Source of the DNA: an uncultured SAR116 cluster alpha proteobacterium
Lineage (GTDB): Bacteria; Pseudomonadota; Alphaproteobacteria; Puniceispirillales; Puniceispirillaceae
Reading direction: 5' to 3'
NCBI GenBank assembly: GCA_902625725.1
Contig: CACOCY010000010.1
Span: 1-64,000, forward strand
Length of the DNA: 64,000 nucleotides
This document shows, in pieces, positions 9,242 to 18,316 of this stretch. Every line of letters begins with the position of its first letter. Position 1 is the stretch's first letter. The notes beneath the pieces were generated by a model that was not told the DNA's origin, did no database searches, and saw nothing but the letters and a program-made list of their open reading frames with translations. A program made the position numbers and the translations under genes.

Positions 9242-9787
9242 TCAGCGTCCAGCAATGCCTGCCTCAAGCAAACGAGGCATAATTTCTACAAAATTACATG
9301 GTCTGTGTCGATAATCTAGCTGATGAACTAATAAATCATCCCATGCATCTCTGCAGGCAGAGGGAGACCCTGGCAATGCGAAAAGATATGTGCCGCCTGA
9401 AACACCAGCAACTGCTCTGCTCTGTAGCGAAGATGTGCCTATTTTCTGAAATGATATAAATCGAAACATTTCGCCAAAACCCTCTATTTCTTTGTCAAAC
9501 ACACTCCGAAATGCCTCAGGTGTTACGTCTTTACCTGTAAGCCCGGTACCTCCCGTTGATATCACAACATCTATAGCTTGATCTTGAATACTTTTAGTCA
9601 ACTTTTTTATAATTTTATTCGTATCATCTTGCGTGATCTCACGTTTAACCAAATTATGCCCCGCCTCATTAATCTTAAAAGCGAGCATATCGCCGGATTT
9701 ATCAGTTTGAAAACTTCTCGTGTCAGAAATTGTTAAAAGAGCTATTTTGATTGGGATAAAGTTTCTTTTTAAATCCAATTTGGACAT
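9242..9787 (-). CDS. moaB: molybdenum cofactor biosynthesis protein MoaB
   Basis: MoaB/MogA-family protein expected to adenylylate molybdopterin for cofactor assembly. Motifs: IALLTISDTRSFQTDKSGD, DVVISTGGTGLTGKDVTPEA (the MPT-binding TGGTG loop) and FALPGSPSACRDAWD. I use ATG 9787 because GAGGAAG (9799-9793) precedes it by 5 bases; a GTG at 9793 overlaps that site. Length is 181 residues. No other moa or moe gene is in the window. It lies between slt and rnhB on the same strand with short gaps. Confidence 0.92.
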   Translation of the reverse strand: MSKLDLKRNFIPIKIALLTISDTRSFQTDKSGDMLAFKINEAGHNLVKREITQDDTNKIIKKLTKSIQDQAIDVVISTGGTGLTGKDVTPEAFRSVFDKEIEGFGEMFRFISFQKIGTSSLQSRAVAGVSGGTYLFALPGSPSACRDAWDDLLVHQLDYRHRPCNFVEIMPRLLEAGIAGR

Positions 9788-9826
9788 CTGCACTTCCTCT
9801 AATTACCAAAAATTTGCAATTTTGAA

Positions 9827-11644
9827 TTAATTTGGTTTGATATCCGTTTTTAAAAACGCTATATCGACGTCACTCACGTTTCCAGCTACAAGTTTTCTCA
9901 AATCAGATGTATCTCTGTCTTCTTTGAGCCTATACATCCAGATGTTTACTGCAACACTCTTTATATATACTCGTGTTTCTCTTGAGGGTATAGACTCAAG
10001 AAGCAAAAAACTGTCTTCCCGGTAATCAATCTTTTTTATCCATTTATTTAAATTGCCCGGCCCAGCGTTATATGCAGCTAATAATTTAAATAAATGCTGC
10101 CCAACTATAGGTGTTTCCAATAAATGAATAATGTAATCTTGACCTAGTTTTAAATTTATATCTGGATTGTTAAGTAGATGCCTGTTTTTATTGCGAAAAC
10201 GTCTATCGTTGGAAATAAAAGCCGCCGTTGCAGGCATTATTTGCATTAAGCCCGATGCTCGAACTCTACTTCTTGCTAATGGATAGAAACTAGATTCCTT
10301 CCGAATTATGCCGTATATTATTGCTGGGTCGATTTCAAAGTTAATTTTAGTTGTGGGTTGCGGGTACAATGCTGTATTGAATGCCTCTCCTGTTAATTTC
10401 AAATGTAAATCGGCTAGTCGAAATGCTAGCCCTGGCATATTATGGGTAACGGCAAACATCATCATATCTTTTTTTTGCGTTGTGGACGCCTGTTCATATA
10501 AATAACGTAACTCTCTACTTGCTCTGATCCAGTCTCCTATTTGTAACAAAGCTAATGCTCGTCTACCGCCCCTTGTTCTTGTCAGCCAAGGAACGAAATT
10601 CTCTGAAATTCGTGGCTCTTGAAAAATTACAGAAAATTTTTGACCTGAAACATATAACGCCATCATACCGTAAAAAGTTTTTGTAAAATTTTTTGCAACA
10701 TCAAGGTACTTTACTGCTGTTTCTGGATCATTGTGCCGCAAACTGAGCCTATAAGCCCAAAAAGCTGCCCCGGACCGCAAGAGGTCTGGGGCATTAACCA
10801 TATCAGCAAGCGCCCTAAAATAAATACCTGATAATTCATATTGATAAGATCGGTAATGAGCGAGACCAGCTGACCAATAAGCCATATAAGAATTTTCTGG
10901 TGATTTTCCTATCGCCTGTCGCGCCGTTAAAATTGCTTTGTCATCAAGTCCATAAATAAAGTAAGCGTGGGCTATTTCTCCCCTTAAGTGTGATTCCTCG
11001 GACGGCGTTAGGTAACGTAGGTTATTCGGATCATTAAGAAAGTTATTAGCATTAGTTGGCTCTCTGAGCAGATTATAACGTCTTATTTTATTTGCTATCA
11101 AAGCTGTCTGACGCGGAGAAATTCTACCTGAATAACTCTCTGGTATTGATGCCCTCCAGCGCTGCGGAGTGTTTTGCCCAACACCATTTAAATACCCCTT
11201 TTTTGGTTTGTTAGGGCTTTTTGCTGATTTAGGTTTCCTCTTATTTGCAAGCCAATTAATCCTGCTTGCATCTGGATGATCCGAGTAATTTAATAACCAA
11301 ATACGCAATTCATCAAAACTCGAGCGCCAAGCATTTGGATGTAAATATTTTTGGGACTGTATGTGACCTAATAATACCCTATTTGTTAACTTTGTAGTTA
11401 GTTTTTCTGCCTCTTGTATCTTACCAACTTCCTGTAATGAAAAAATTTCTTGATATAATTTTACATCCTTTAAATTTAGAAGTTTTGGTAATATATCAAC
11501 TCCGAGTCTTTTATTATGTTGCTCTGCATAACTAGTTTTTGAATATGAAAAAATAAAAAAAATAAAAAACAGTATTGATAGCGCGGTTTGCCATAAATTC
11601 ACTGATGTTTTGATATTTCGCAAAAGCATTGTTATTATGATCAT
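9827..11644 (-). CDS. slt: soluble lytic murein transglycosylase
   Basis: Periplasmic enzyme that cleaves peptidoglycan to 1,6-anhydromuropeptides. An N-terminal hydrophobic segment (residues about 17-40, ALSILFFIFFIFSYSKTSYA) acts as signal peptide. A long alpha-helical superhelix follows, then the catalytic domain: IYGIIRKESSFYPLARSRV with the catalytic Glu, GLMQIMPATA and LAAYNAGPGNLNKW. Length (605 residues) is typical of the large Slt form. The gene heads the leftward group slt-moaB-rnhB and is separated from the glycosylase gene by 91 bases. Confidence 0.94.
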   Translation of the reverse strand: MIIITMLLRNIKTSVNLWQTALSILFFIFFIFSYSKTSYAEQHNKRLGVDILPKLLNLKDVKLYQEIFSLQEVGKIQEAEKLTTKLTNRVLLGHIQSQKYLHPNAWRSSFDELRIWLLNYSDHPDASRINWLANKRKPKSAKSPNKPKKGYLNGVGQNTPQRWRASIPESYSGRISPRQTALIANKIRRYNLLREPTNANNFLNDPNNLRYLTPSEESHLRGEIAHAYFIYGLDDKAILTARQAIGKSPENSYMAYWSAGLAHYRSYQYELSGIYFRALADMVNAPDLLRSGAAFWAYRLSLRHNDPETAVKYLDVAKNFTKTFYGMMALYVSGQKFSVIFQEPRISENFVPWLTRTRGGRRALALLQIGDWIRASRELRYLYEQASTTQKKDMMMFAVTHNMPGLAFRLADLHLKLTGEAFNTALYPQPTTKINFEIDPAIIYGIIRKESSFYPLARSRVRASGLMQIMPATAAFISNDRRFRNKNRHLLNNPDINLKLGQDYIIHLLETPIVGQHLFKLLAAYNAGPGNLNKWIKKIDYREDSFLLLESIPSRETRVYIKSVAVNIWMYRLKEDRDTSDLRKLVAGNVSDVDIAFLKTDIKPN

Positions 11645-11735
11645 TCCTAATGTATGGTTTATTAAAATTGGCTAAATGTATGCGTTTAGTTTTCTATTAA
11701 GTCAATTTTAAATGTATTTATCCCCTGCTACATAA

Positions 11736-12590
11736 TCACAGGGCTAACAAAGCGCGTTTTAATTTTACAAGATCTGCAAATACAAATTTTTTTTGAGCCG
11801 GCGAACGCAATAAATATGCAGGATGTAGTGTGGGCAAAACCGGAATTGGCTGCTCTAATCCAAAATCTTTAAAGTGAAATTGTCCTCTTAATTTCACAAT
11901 CCCAGTTTCTAACTCCAGCAATGCTTTGGAAGAAACTCCCCCCAAAGCCAATATAAATTTTGGTTTTTTTAATTGGATATGCCTGATTATGAACGGCTTA
12001 AAAATACCTATTTCTTCCTGTGAAGGTGTTCTATTACCGGGAGGACGCCACGGAATATAATTTGTGATATAAGTTTGACTCCTATCCAATTCAATTGAAT
12101 TAAGCATTTTATCTAAAAGCTGTCCCGCTTGTCCTACAAATGGTACTCCAATCTTATCTTCTTCCTTTCCTGGTGCCTCACCAATGATCATGATTTTTGC
12201 GTCTGCATTTCCGTCGCTGAACACTAAACGATTTGCTGTATTTTTCAAACTACATCCGTCAAATAACTCTAAAGCCACCCTCAGCTCTTTAAGAGATTTA
12301 ACGGCCTCTAGCTGATTTTCGACGTTAGAAATTGTTGATGTCTCTTTTAGTTTTCCAATACTTGAATCAAAACCATTAACTGATTTTCTAGATCTTAGAG
12401 AATCTGAACTGACTTTACCAACAATAGTTTCTGTTTCCAAATTTTGGTTAAGTTTAGAAAAATATTCTCTCAAGCCAACCATTTTTTCTTGCGGAGAGGG
12501 TTTCAACAAAATAGCCTCATCTGCTCCTATTTCCATCTGCCAGAAAAGTTTAGGGATTAATTCATTTTTTTTTATTTTTAAAGCTGACAT
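11736..12590 (-). CDS. uracil-DNA glycosylase, family-4-like, lacking Fe-S cysteines
   Basis: Base excision repair enzyme removing uracil from DNA. Motif 1 is MIIGEAPGKEEDKIGVPFVG (about residues 134-153), followed by TNYIPWRPPGNRTP and the motif 2 histidine in LPTLHPAYLLR. The N-terminal ~100 residues are a poorly conserved linker rich in Ser and Lys. Classical family 4 enzymes hold a 4Fe-4S cluster with four cysteines. This protein has one Cys in total (in FDGCSLKNTA), and the Cys expected before RPPGNR is Trp. It therefore belongs to a cluster-free branch that I believe occurs in alphaproteobacteria. It is alone between slt and the divergent ETF oxidoreductase gene. Confidence 0.85.
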   Translation of the reverse strand: MSALKIKKNELIPKLFWQMEIGADEAILLKPSPQEKMVGLREYFSKLNQNLETETIVGKVSSDSLRSRKSVNGFDSSIGKLKETSTISNVENQLEAVKSLKELRVALELFDGCSLKNTANRLVFSDGNADAKIMIIGEAPGKEEDKIGVPFVGQAGQLLDKMLNSIELDRSQTYITNYIPWRPPGNRTPSQEEIGIFKPFIIRHIQLKKPKFILALGGVSSKALLELETGIVKLRGQFHFKDFGLEQPIPVLPTLHPAYLLRSPAQKKFVFADLVKLKRALLAL

Positions 12591-12724
12591 CTTGGCTTTA
12601 TTCTTTATTTTTGAAAATTAAAATATTATTTAGATTTGAGTTAGTTGTTTTCTGAAAAATAACATGAATACTTTTTATGTTAAATAGGAACAATAATTTA
12701 TAGAAAATTTTTTGCGGGGTATAA

Positions 12725-14353
12725 ATGGAACGCGAATCAATGGAGTTTGATGTCGTAATCATCGGTGGTGGGCCATCTGGGCTCTCAGCAGCAATAAAAC
12801 TAAAACAGCTTGCATCTGAGAATAACGTGGAACTGACGGTATGCCTTGTCGAGAAGGGTAGCGAAATTGGTGCTCATATATTATCTGGAGCAGTTCTGGA
12901 ACCCCGTGCACTGGACGAATTAATACCAAATTGGGATGAAGAGGGTGCCCCGCTTAATACGCCTGTAACTGAGGATCATTTCGTGCTTTTATCAGAAAAG
13001 TCACACTACAAACTTCCCACTCCCCCTCAAATGAATAATCATGGAAATTTTATAATATCACTCGGAAACTTTTGCAGGTGGTTAGCTGAACGGGCTGAAA
13101 ATTTAGGTGTTGAAATATATCCAGGGTTTGCAGCCGCAGAGGTTTTGTATAATGAAACCGGAGCTGTTCGGGGGATAGCTACCAACGATTTGGGAGTTGG
13201 AAAGGATGGACACCCAAATGAAAACTATATGCAAGGTATAGAATTAATAGGCAAACAAACCATATTTGCTGAAGGATGCAGAGGTCACTTAACAAAAGAA
13301 TTATTTGAAAAATTCAACTTACGCGAAGGAAAAGATCCTCAAACGTTTGCTATTGGAATTAAAGAATTATGGGATGTGGAAACAGAAAAATCAAAACCTG
13401 GCACTGTTTGGCATTCTATCGGTTGGCCATTACCGTTTGATACCTATGGCGGCTCATTCCTATACCATTTAAATGGAAATCAGGTTGCCGTAGGATATGT
13501 TGTGGGGCTTGATTATCAAAACCCGTACCTTTCCCCTTTTGAAGAATTTCAAAGATTTAAAAATCACGCCGCAGTCCGTTCAGTATTTGAGGGGGGGAGA
13601 AGAGTATCATATGGTGCCCGTGCGCTAAATGAAGGCGGTTTTCAATCTATACCAAAATTAACTTTTCCCGGTGGTTGTTTGGTCGGTTGTACAGCTGGAT
13701 TCTTGAATGTACCCAAAATAAAAGGAACCCACACAGCGATGAAGTCAGGTATGTTAGCAGCAGAAGCAATTTTTGACACAGTTATACAAAAAAGCCCAGA
13801 AGCAAAATCATATGAAAGTAAATTACAAGACAGCTGGTTGTGGAAAGAGTTATATAAAGTTCGAAACATTAGACCCGCCTTTTCACGAGGCCTTGCCGCA
13901 GGAATGATATATTCTGCTTTCGATACTTTTATACTCAGAGGAAATGCCCCTTGGACATTTAGACATCATGAAGATCATCTTAAATTGAGAGACGCAAAAT
14001 CATCTAAGAAAATAAAATATCCTAAGCCAGATAATCTCATAAGCTTTGATAAAAACTCATCTGTGTTTTTATCCTCTACAAACCACGAAGAAAATCAACC
14101 TGCACACTTGCAATTAATTGATAACGAAACACCAATAAAAATAAACTTGCAAAAATATGATTCCCCAGAACAACGGTATTGCCCTGCGGGAGTTTACGAA
14201 ATTGTTTACTCAAAAAATGGAGCAGCTCCTTACCTTCAAATCAATTCCCAAAATTGTGTTCATTGCAAAACCTGCGATATTAAAGACCCTACTCAAAACA
14301 TAAACTGGGTGACTCCTGAAGGTGGCGGAGGGCCAAATTATCCTAATATGTAA
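12725..14353 (+). CDS. electron transfer flavoprotein-ubiquinone oxidoreductase
   Basis: Membrane-associated FAD and 4Fe-4S enzyme that passes electrons from ETF to ubiquinone during fatty-acid and amino-acid oxidation. FAD-binding motif [17 protein letters not shown] is near the N terminus, followed by [20 protein letters not shown]. The C terminus carries the cluster ligands: Cys in [10 protein letters not shown] and [13 protein letters not shown], then [15 protein letters not shown]. Length (542 residues) matches the family. etfA and etfB are not in the window. The next gene starts about 33 bases after the stop. Confidence 0.96.
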   Translation: MERESMEFDVVIIGGGPSGLSAAIKLKQLASENNVELTVCLVEKGSEIGAHILSGAVLEPRALDELIPNWDEEGAPLNTPVTEDHFVLLSEKSHYKLPTPPQMNNHGNFIISLGNFCRWLAERAENLGVEIYPGFAAAEVLYNETGAVRGIATNDLGVGKDGHPNENYMQGIELIGKQTIFAEGCRGHLTKELFEKFNLREGKDPQTFAIGIKELWDVETEKSKPGTVWHSIGWPLPFDTYGGSFLYHLNGNQVAVGYVVGLDYQNPYLSPFEEFQRFKNHAAVRSVFEGGRRVSYGARALNEGGFQSIPKLTFPGGCLVGCTAGFLNVPKIKGTHTAMKSGMLAAEAIFDTVIQKSPEAKSYESKLQDSWLWKELYKVRNIRPAFSRGLAAGMIYSAFDTFILRGNAPWTFRHHEDHLKLRDAKSSKKIKYPKPDNLISFDKNSSVFLSSTNHEENQPAHLQLIDNETPIKINLQKYDSPEQRYCPAGVYEIVYSKNGAAPYLQINSQNCVHCKTCDIKDPTQNINWVTPEGGGGPNYPNM

Positions 14354-14386
14354 TTGCTTGAACTATGTTTTAACATCGATCGGTTT

Positions 14387-16147
14387 ATGAACATGAAAAA
14401 GTGTCTATCATTACATATAGCACTATTTAGCGCCATCATATTATTTATTACTTCTTTAAGCTTTAGTAAACTAGCACATACTAATATCGTAGACAAAAGT
14501 AAAACAAATCTATCAGATTATGAAAATACTCAATCTATAAATACTGATAATTCTCAAAAGCTCTTTAGCTACTATTTACGGGCTTTATATGCAGAAAAAA
14601 ATGATGATCTATTATCTGCAGCCGAATTTTTCACTGATTCATTGGCGTTTGACAGCACTAATTTAAGTTTAATAGAGGCTAGCTTCACAAATTTATATGC
14701 AACGGGACAAATAACCACCGCTGCCAAAATTGCACAACACGCAGAATCACTAAATCTAATTTTAAAAATGGGGGTGGAGCCAGCCTTAGCTATTGCTGCT
14801 AAAGATTCTGATTGGGAGGCTGTTCTTGCACTAAGTGAAACAGCTATGATTGAAGGAAGCAGTCAATATATCGGATATTTATTTAGGGCATGGGCTATAT
14901 ATAATCTAGAACAAAAGAGTGCAGCAATTACAATATTTGAGATGCTTTCCAAACTTTTGGAGGAGCAAGGTTTCAATAATACAGATTTTATTAATCTATT
15001 CATAGCCCAGCTATTTATTCTCGAAAAAGACTACCCTCAAGCGATAGCCCAGCTTTCAAAAATTACATTGACTCATGATAGTAACCCTGAGTTAATTATT
15101 GCTACCTCAGAAGCATATGCGCTAGCAGGAAAAGTGCAAATTGCTAAAACGTTATCTCAAAATTTATCTCAAAATTACAATCAAGAGGCTCTAAGTTTCT
15201 GGTTTGAAAAACAATCAGAAATAAAAATGTCTCAAAAATATATTAGCTACTTCCTTGCGCAATCTATTGTTCACTTAAATTTATTTACTTTAACAGAGGA
15301 AACTATTGGTTACCTAAAACACCGAGCACAATTAAGCCTCTTTTTAGCTCAGTCCTCCGAATTTTCTCTCACCTCCGCGAGCCTCACTTTATTACAACTC
15401 TCAAACACAGAAAATGACTTTGAGGAAACGAAACATTATTTTCAAAACATTCCGAAGGGAGACCCACGTTTTCAAATTAGTTTAATGTTGTATTTATCTA
15501 ACTTAAAACAACAGAATGAAATGGGTTTAGCAATTGACATACTCAGAACGTATCTTGATAAAAATAACAACATCTTAATTCTCGAGGAGATGTTAGCAGA
15601 TTTTTATAGGATGGAGGGTCTGTGCATTAGGGCAATAGAAAAATATGAAAAGGTTTCTAAATCAAAATCTAATGTTGGTGATATATATAGAAAACTTGGA
15701 ATTTGTTATGAGCAAACAGGGGAGAACGCCAAGGCGGAAACTGCTTTTAGTAGGGCGCTCGAACTGAACCCCGAGGATACAAGCGCTCTAAATTACCTAG
15801 GATATTGGTGGGCTGACGAGGGACGAAATCTTGAAAAAGCTATGAAACTTATTACTAAAGCAGTTGAAATCTACCCTGATAATGGCTATTACGCTGATTC
15901 TTTAGGTTGGGTTTACTTTAAAATTGGCGAAACAAAAAAAGCTGTAAATTGGCTAGAGCATGCCGTTCAATTAGCACCTGATGATGCTGTTATTCACGAA
16001 CATTTGGGAGACGTTTACTGGAAATTGGGTCGGCCATTAGAGGCTCGTTATAAATGGCGGTTTGCTTACGATATGTATACTGACGAGGTTGAAAAAAAAC
16101 TAGTGTTTGAAAAAATTGAAAATGGCCTAACGGAGAAAATAGACTGA
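14387..16147 (+). CDS. secreted tetratricopeptide repeat protein
   Basis: Likely periplasmic scaffold or adaptor of unknown role. ATG 14387 (MNMKKCLS) is used; it begins a good signal peptide (KKCLSLHIALFSAIILFI, then a small-residue region). An upstream TTG at 14354 would put 11 residues before it. The C-terminal third has clear TPR units with W-LG-Y-A-P spacing: GDIYRKLGICYEQTGENAKA, ALNYLGYWWADEGRNLEKA, YADSLGWVYFKIGETKKAV and IHEHLGDVYWKLGRPLEA. Length is 586 residues. Between the ETF oxidoreductase gene and ispE it matches a conserved alphaproteobacterial arrangement; ispE follows after 8 bases. Confidence 0.85.
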   Translation: MNMKKCLSLHIALFSAIILFITSLSFSKLAHTNIVDKSKTNLSDYENTQSINTDNSQKLFSYYLRALYAEKNDDLLSAAEFFTDSLAFDSTNLSLIEASFTNLYATGQITTAAKIAQHAESLNLILKMGVEPALAIAAKDSDWEAVLALSETAMIEGSSQYIGYLFRAWAIYNLEQKSAAITIFEMLSKLLEEQGFNNTDFINLFIAQLFILEKDYPQAIAQLSKITLTHDSNPELIIATSEAYALAGKVQIAKTLSQNLSQNYNQEALSFWFEKQSEIKMSQKYISYFLAQSIVHLNLFTLTEETIGYLKHRAQLSLFLAQSSEFSLTSASLTLLQLSNTENDFEETKHYFQNIPKGDPRFQISLMLYLSNLKQQNEMGLAIDILRTYLDKNNNILILEEMLADFYRMEGLCIRAIEKYEKVSKSKSNVGDIYRKLGICYEQTGENAKAETAFSRALELNPEDTSALNYLGYWWADEGRNLEKAMKLITKAVEIYPDNGYYADSLGWVYFKIGETKKAVNWLEHAVQLAPDDAVIHEHLGDVYWKLGRPLEARYKWRFAYDMYTDEVEKKLVFEKIENGLTEKID

Positions 16148-16155
16148 AGTTTACC

Positions 16156-17049
16156 ATGTCCAACTCAAGTACTTCACAAATCTTTTCTTATCTTGCACCT
16201 GCAAAAGTCAACCTTTGTTTAAACATCGGAAAAAAACAATTGAATGGATATCATGAATTAGCATCTGTAGTTGGTTTCACTGAATTCGGAGATACAATCA
16301 CTATACAAATATCCAATAAAGACCATTTAGTATTATCAGGGCCATTTTCAGAAAACTTGCCTGCTAACATAAACGATAATCTTATTATTAAGTCTGTCAA
16401 AAAACTTAGAAGGCTCAAACACAAAATCCCACCTTTAAAAATTACTGTGGACAAGCAGATACCGGTTGGCGGAGGATTAGGTGGAGGCAGTTCAGATGCA
16501 GCGACAATATTTAAAGCGCTCAATAATATTTTTAATCTGAATATATCTAGAGCTTATTTAGAAAAAATAACTGTTAAAATTGGAGCTGATATCCCAGTAT
16601 GCCTAAACAGAACTTTTGTGGTAATGAGGGGTATTGGAGATCAAATCACCCCAATATCTAATGCTTATGTTCCTCAATACGTAGTTCTTGCAAATCCTGG
16701 CTCTATTGTCGACACAAAAAGCGTGTTTGAAAAATTTGACGATTATCGACGTGAAGGAAATACAAAAAATATTCCAAAAAATCTAAATATTAAACGATTT
16801 TTAGAAAGTGGAAACGATCTCCAGAATACCACAAAAAAAACATATCCCGAGGTTGAAATTTTATTGAATACGATGACATCTTTATATCCAACAAATTACG
16901 CTCTGAGACCTTCATGTATTAAGATGAGTGGTAGCGGCTCAAGTTGCTTTGCTTTATTTGAGGATGCAGTTACCGCAAATACATATTGCCACAATATTCA
17001 AAAAGCGGGTTTTTGGTCTATCTCGACTAAGTTTATATCAGAATTTTAA
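16156..17049 (+). CDS. ispE: 4-diphosphocytidyl-2-C-methyl-D-erythritol kinase
   Basis: GHMP kinase of the MEP isoprenoid pathway, phosphorylating CDP-ME at the 2-hydroxyl. Motifs in order: APAKVNLCLNIGKKQLNGYH (start of the fold), VGGGLGGGSSDAATIFKALN (ATP loop) and IKMSGSGSSCFALF (motif 3). Length (297 residues) is normal. The gene follows the TPR gene by 8 bases and is probably co-transcribed. tRNA-Gln starts 78 bases after its stop. Confidence 0.95.
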   Translation: MSNSSTSQIFSYLAPAKVNLCLNIGKKQLNGYHELASVVGFTEFGDTITIQISNKDHLVLSGPFSENLPANINDNLIIKSVKKLRRLKHKIPPLKITVDKQIPVGGGLGGGSSDAATIFKALNNIFNLNISRAYLEKITVKIGADIPVCLNRTFVVMRGIGDQITPISNAYVPQYVVLANPGSIVDTKSVFEKFDDYRREGNTKNIPKNLNIKRFLESGNDLQNTTKKTYPEVEILLNTMTSLYPTNYALRPSCIKMSGSGSSCFALFEDAVTANTYCHNIQKAGFWSISTKFISEF

Positions 17050-17127
17050 ACGAACTCATATTTTTAGATTGATCCTTTGTTTTCAGACGGCTAAATTGCG
17101 TGAAACGAAATAGAATATTATGTCTGA

Positions 17128-17202
17128 TGGGGCGTAGCCAAGTGGTAAGGCATCGGTTTTTGGTATCGTGTATCGTAGGTTCGAATCCTACCGCCCCAGC
17201 CA
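17128..17202 (+). tRNA. tRNA-Gln (anticodon TTG)
   Basis: Acceptor TGGGGCG pairs with CGCCCCA, the T arm is GTAGG-TTCGAAT-CCTAC, and the anticodon loop TTTTGGT carries TTG at 17160-17162. The CCA end is encoded (17200-17202). The anticodon stem TCGGT/ATCGT has a U-U opposition at the 27-43 pair and a G-U at 30-40, leaving it weaker than usual. Confidence 0.95.
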
Positions 17203-17473
17203 TCTTTAAAAAAAGACAAAATAGAATATGCTGGGTTATTTAAACACCAGAATATATTATTTTTGTAAAAATAAAATTTAATTGGGGGCATGTTATTTAA
17301 TTTACTCATCTCAATTTTGCAGTTAATCAGTAGGTCTGTTTTGTTTTGCTTGTCTTAGGTTTTTGGCGTTTAAAAATCACATGTTGAAATCTTTTTCAAA
17401 GTGTTCCAAATTTCTAACATACCTCAATAATATTCCTCTTTGACAGCAAATTAGTAAATTGTATCAAATCAAA

Positions 17474-18178
17474 TTACTCAGAAATCAAGACGTACCCATT
17501 TTTAGTCGTTAAAATAGAAGTTTTTTTTGTTAAATTTTTTATTTTCAAACGAAGTCTATATATGTGTGTTTCAAGTGTGTGTGTGGACAAGTCAGCCTCA
17601 AATCCCCACACCTCCTTTAAAAATACCTCTTTTGCAACTGAACTAGGAAAAGATTGGAATAAAATATTTAGGATAAATGTTTCCTTTTCGGTGAGAAGTA
17701 ATTTTTTTGATTCTCCTAAAAGAGATAATTCTTTTTTTGTAGGTGCGAATTCTAAACCACCTACTAAGAGCCGATCAGAAACAATTAAATTATATTGTCT
17801 AAGTTGAAAGTTTATGCGTGAAAATAAATCATTAATCCTTATGGGTTTTGTTATGTAATCGTTTGCGCCAGCATTGAGTCCGTCAATACTATGATTTTGA
17901 TTATGATTTTCAATAAGCATAATAATTGGTTTCTCAAAGCCAGATTGACGTAAGTAACTACAAAACTCCATACCTGAACCATCTGGTAGAATAGCGTTCA
18001 ATAATAATATATCAGCTTGAAAATTAGTTATTAAGGACTTCGCATTATCAATATTTGTTGTTGATTGAAATTCCTTTAAACCTTCGTTCATGAGATGTTT
18101 TTTAAGAACTTCAATTAAAAACAAATCATTATCAACTAATAGCAATTTGGCGGACATTAAATTATATTCAAAATTCAT
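17474..18178 (-). CDS. OmpR-type response regulator with degenerate receiver domain
   Basis: DNA-binding regulator with an N-terminal receiver (about residues 10-125) and a C-terminal winged helix (about 140-234; LLLTEKETFILNILFQS, then THTLETHIYRLRLKIK and TTKNGYVLIS). The phosphoacceptor is missing: the site reads ILLLNAILPDGSG with Asn61 (codon 17998-17996) where Asp is expected. The second acidic-pair residue is Asn17 (LLVDNDLFL) and the Ser/Thr switch position is Ile89. Lys111 (ITKPIR) is kept. No histidine kinase gene is nearby. It is divergent from ribA. It may act without phosphorylation. Start could also be Met8 (18157). Confidence 0.9.
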   Translation of the reverse strand: MNFEYNLMSAKLLLVDNDLFLIEVLKKHLMNEGLKEFQSTTNIDNAKSLITNFQADILLLNAILPDGSGMEFCSYLRQSGFEKPIIMLIENHNQNHSIDGLNAGANDYITKPIRINDLFSRINFQLRQYNLIVSDRLLVGGLEFAPTKKELSLLGESKKLLLTEKETFILNILFQSFPSSVAKEVFLKEVWGFEADLSTHTLETHIYRLRLKIKNLTKKTSILTTKNGYVLISE

Positions 18179-18316
18179 TTTGTTTTTTCTACATGAATTA
18201 TGGCTTTAATTATCACTACCTTCAGGAAAAAATTGCTTTTCCCAATAGTTAAGGTCTACAAAGTATTGAATATTATATTAGTTTGTACATCAACGATACA
18301 GTAAAATATTTAGGTA

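Noticed and set aside
14354-14386. Extended start (TTG 14354) for the TPR protein
   Set aside because: It would place LELCFNIDRF ahead of a clean signal peptide; the ATG at 14387 or 14393 is better placed.
17118-17309. Minus-strand open frame across tRNA-Gln (contains GGRIRTYDTRYQKP)
   Set aside because: Same artefact as above, antisense of a tRNA gene.
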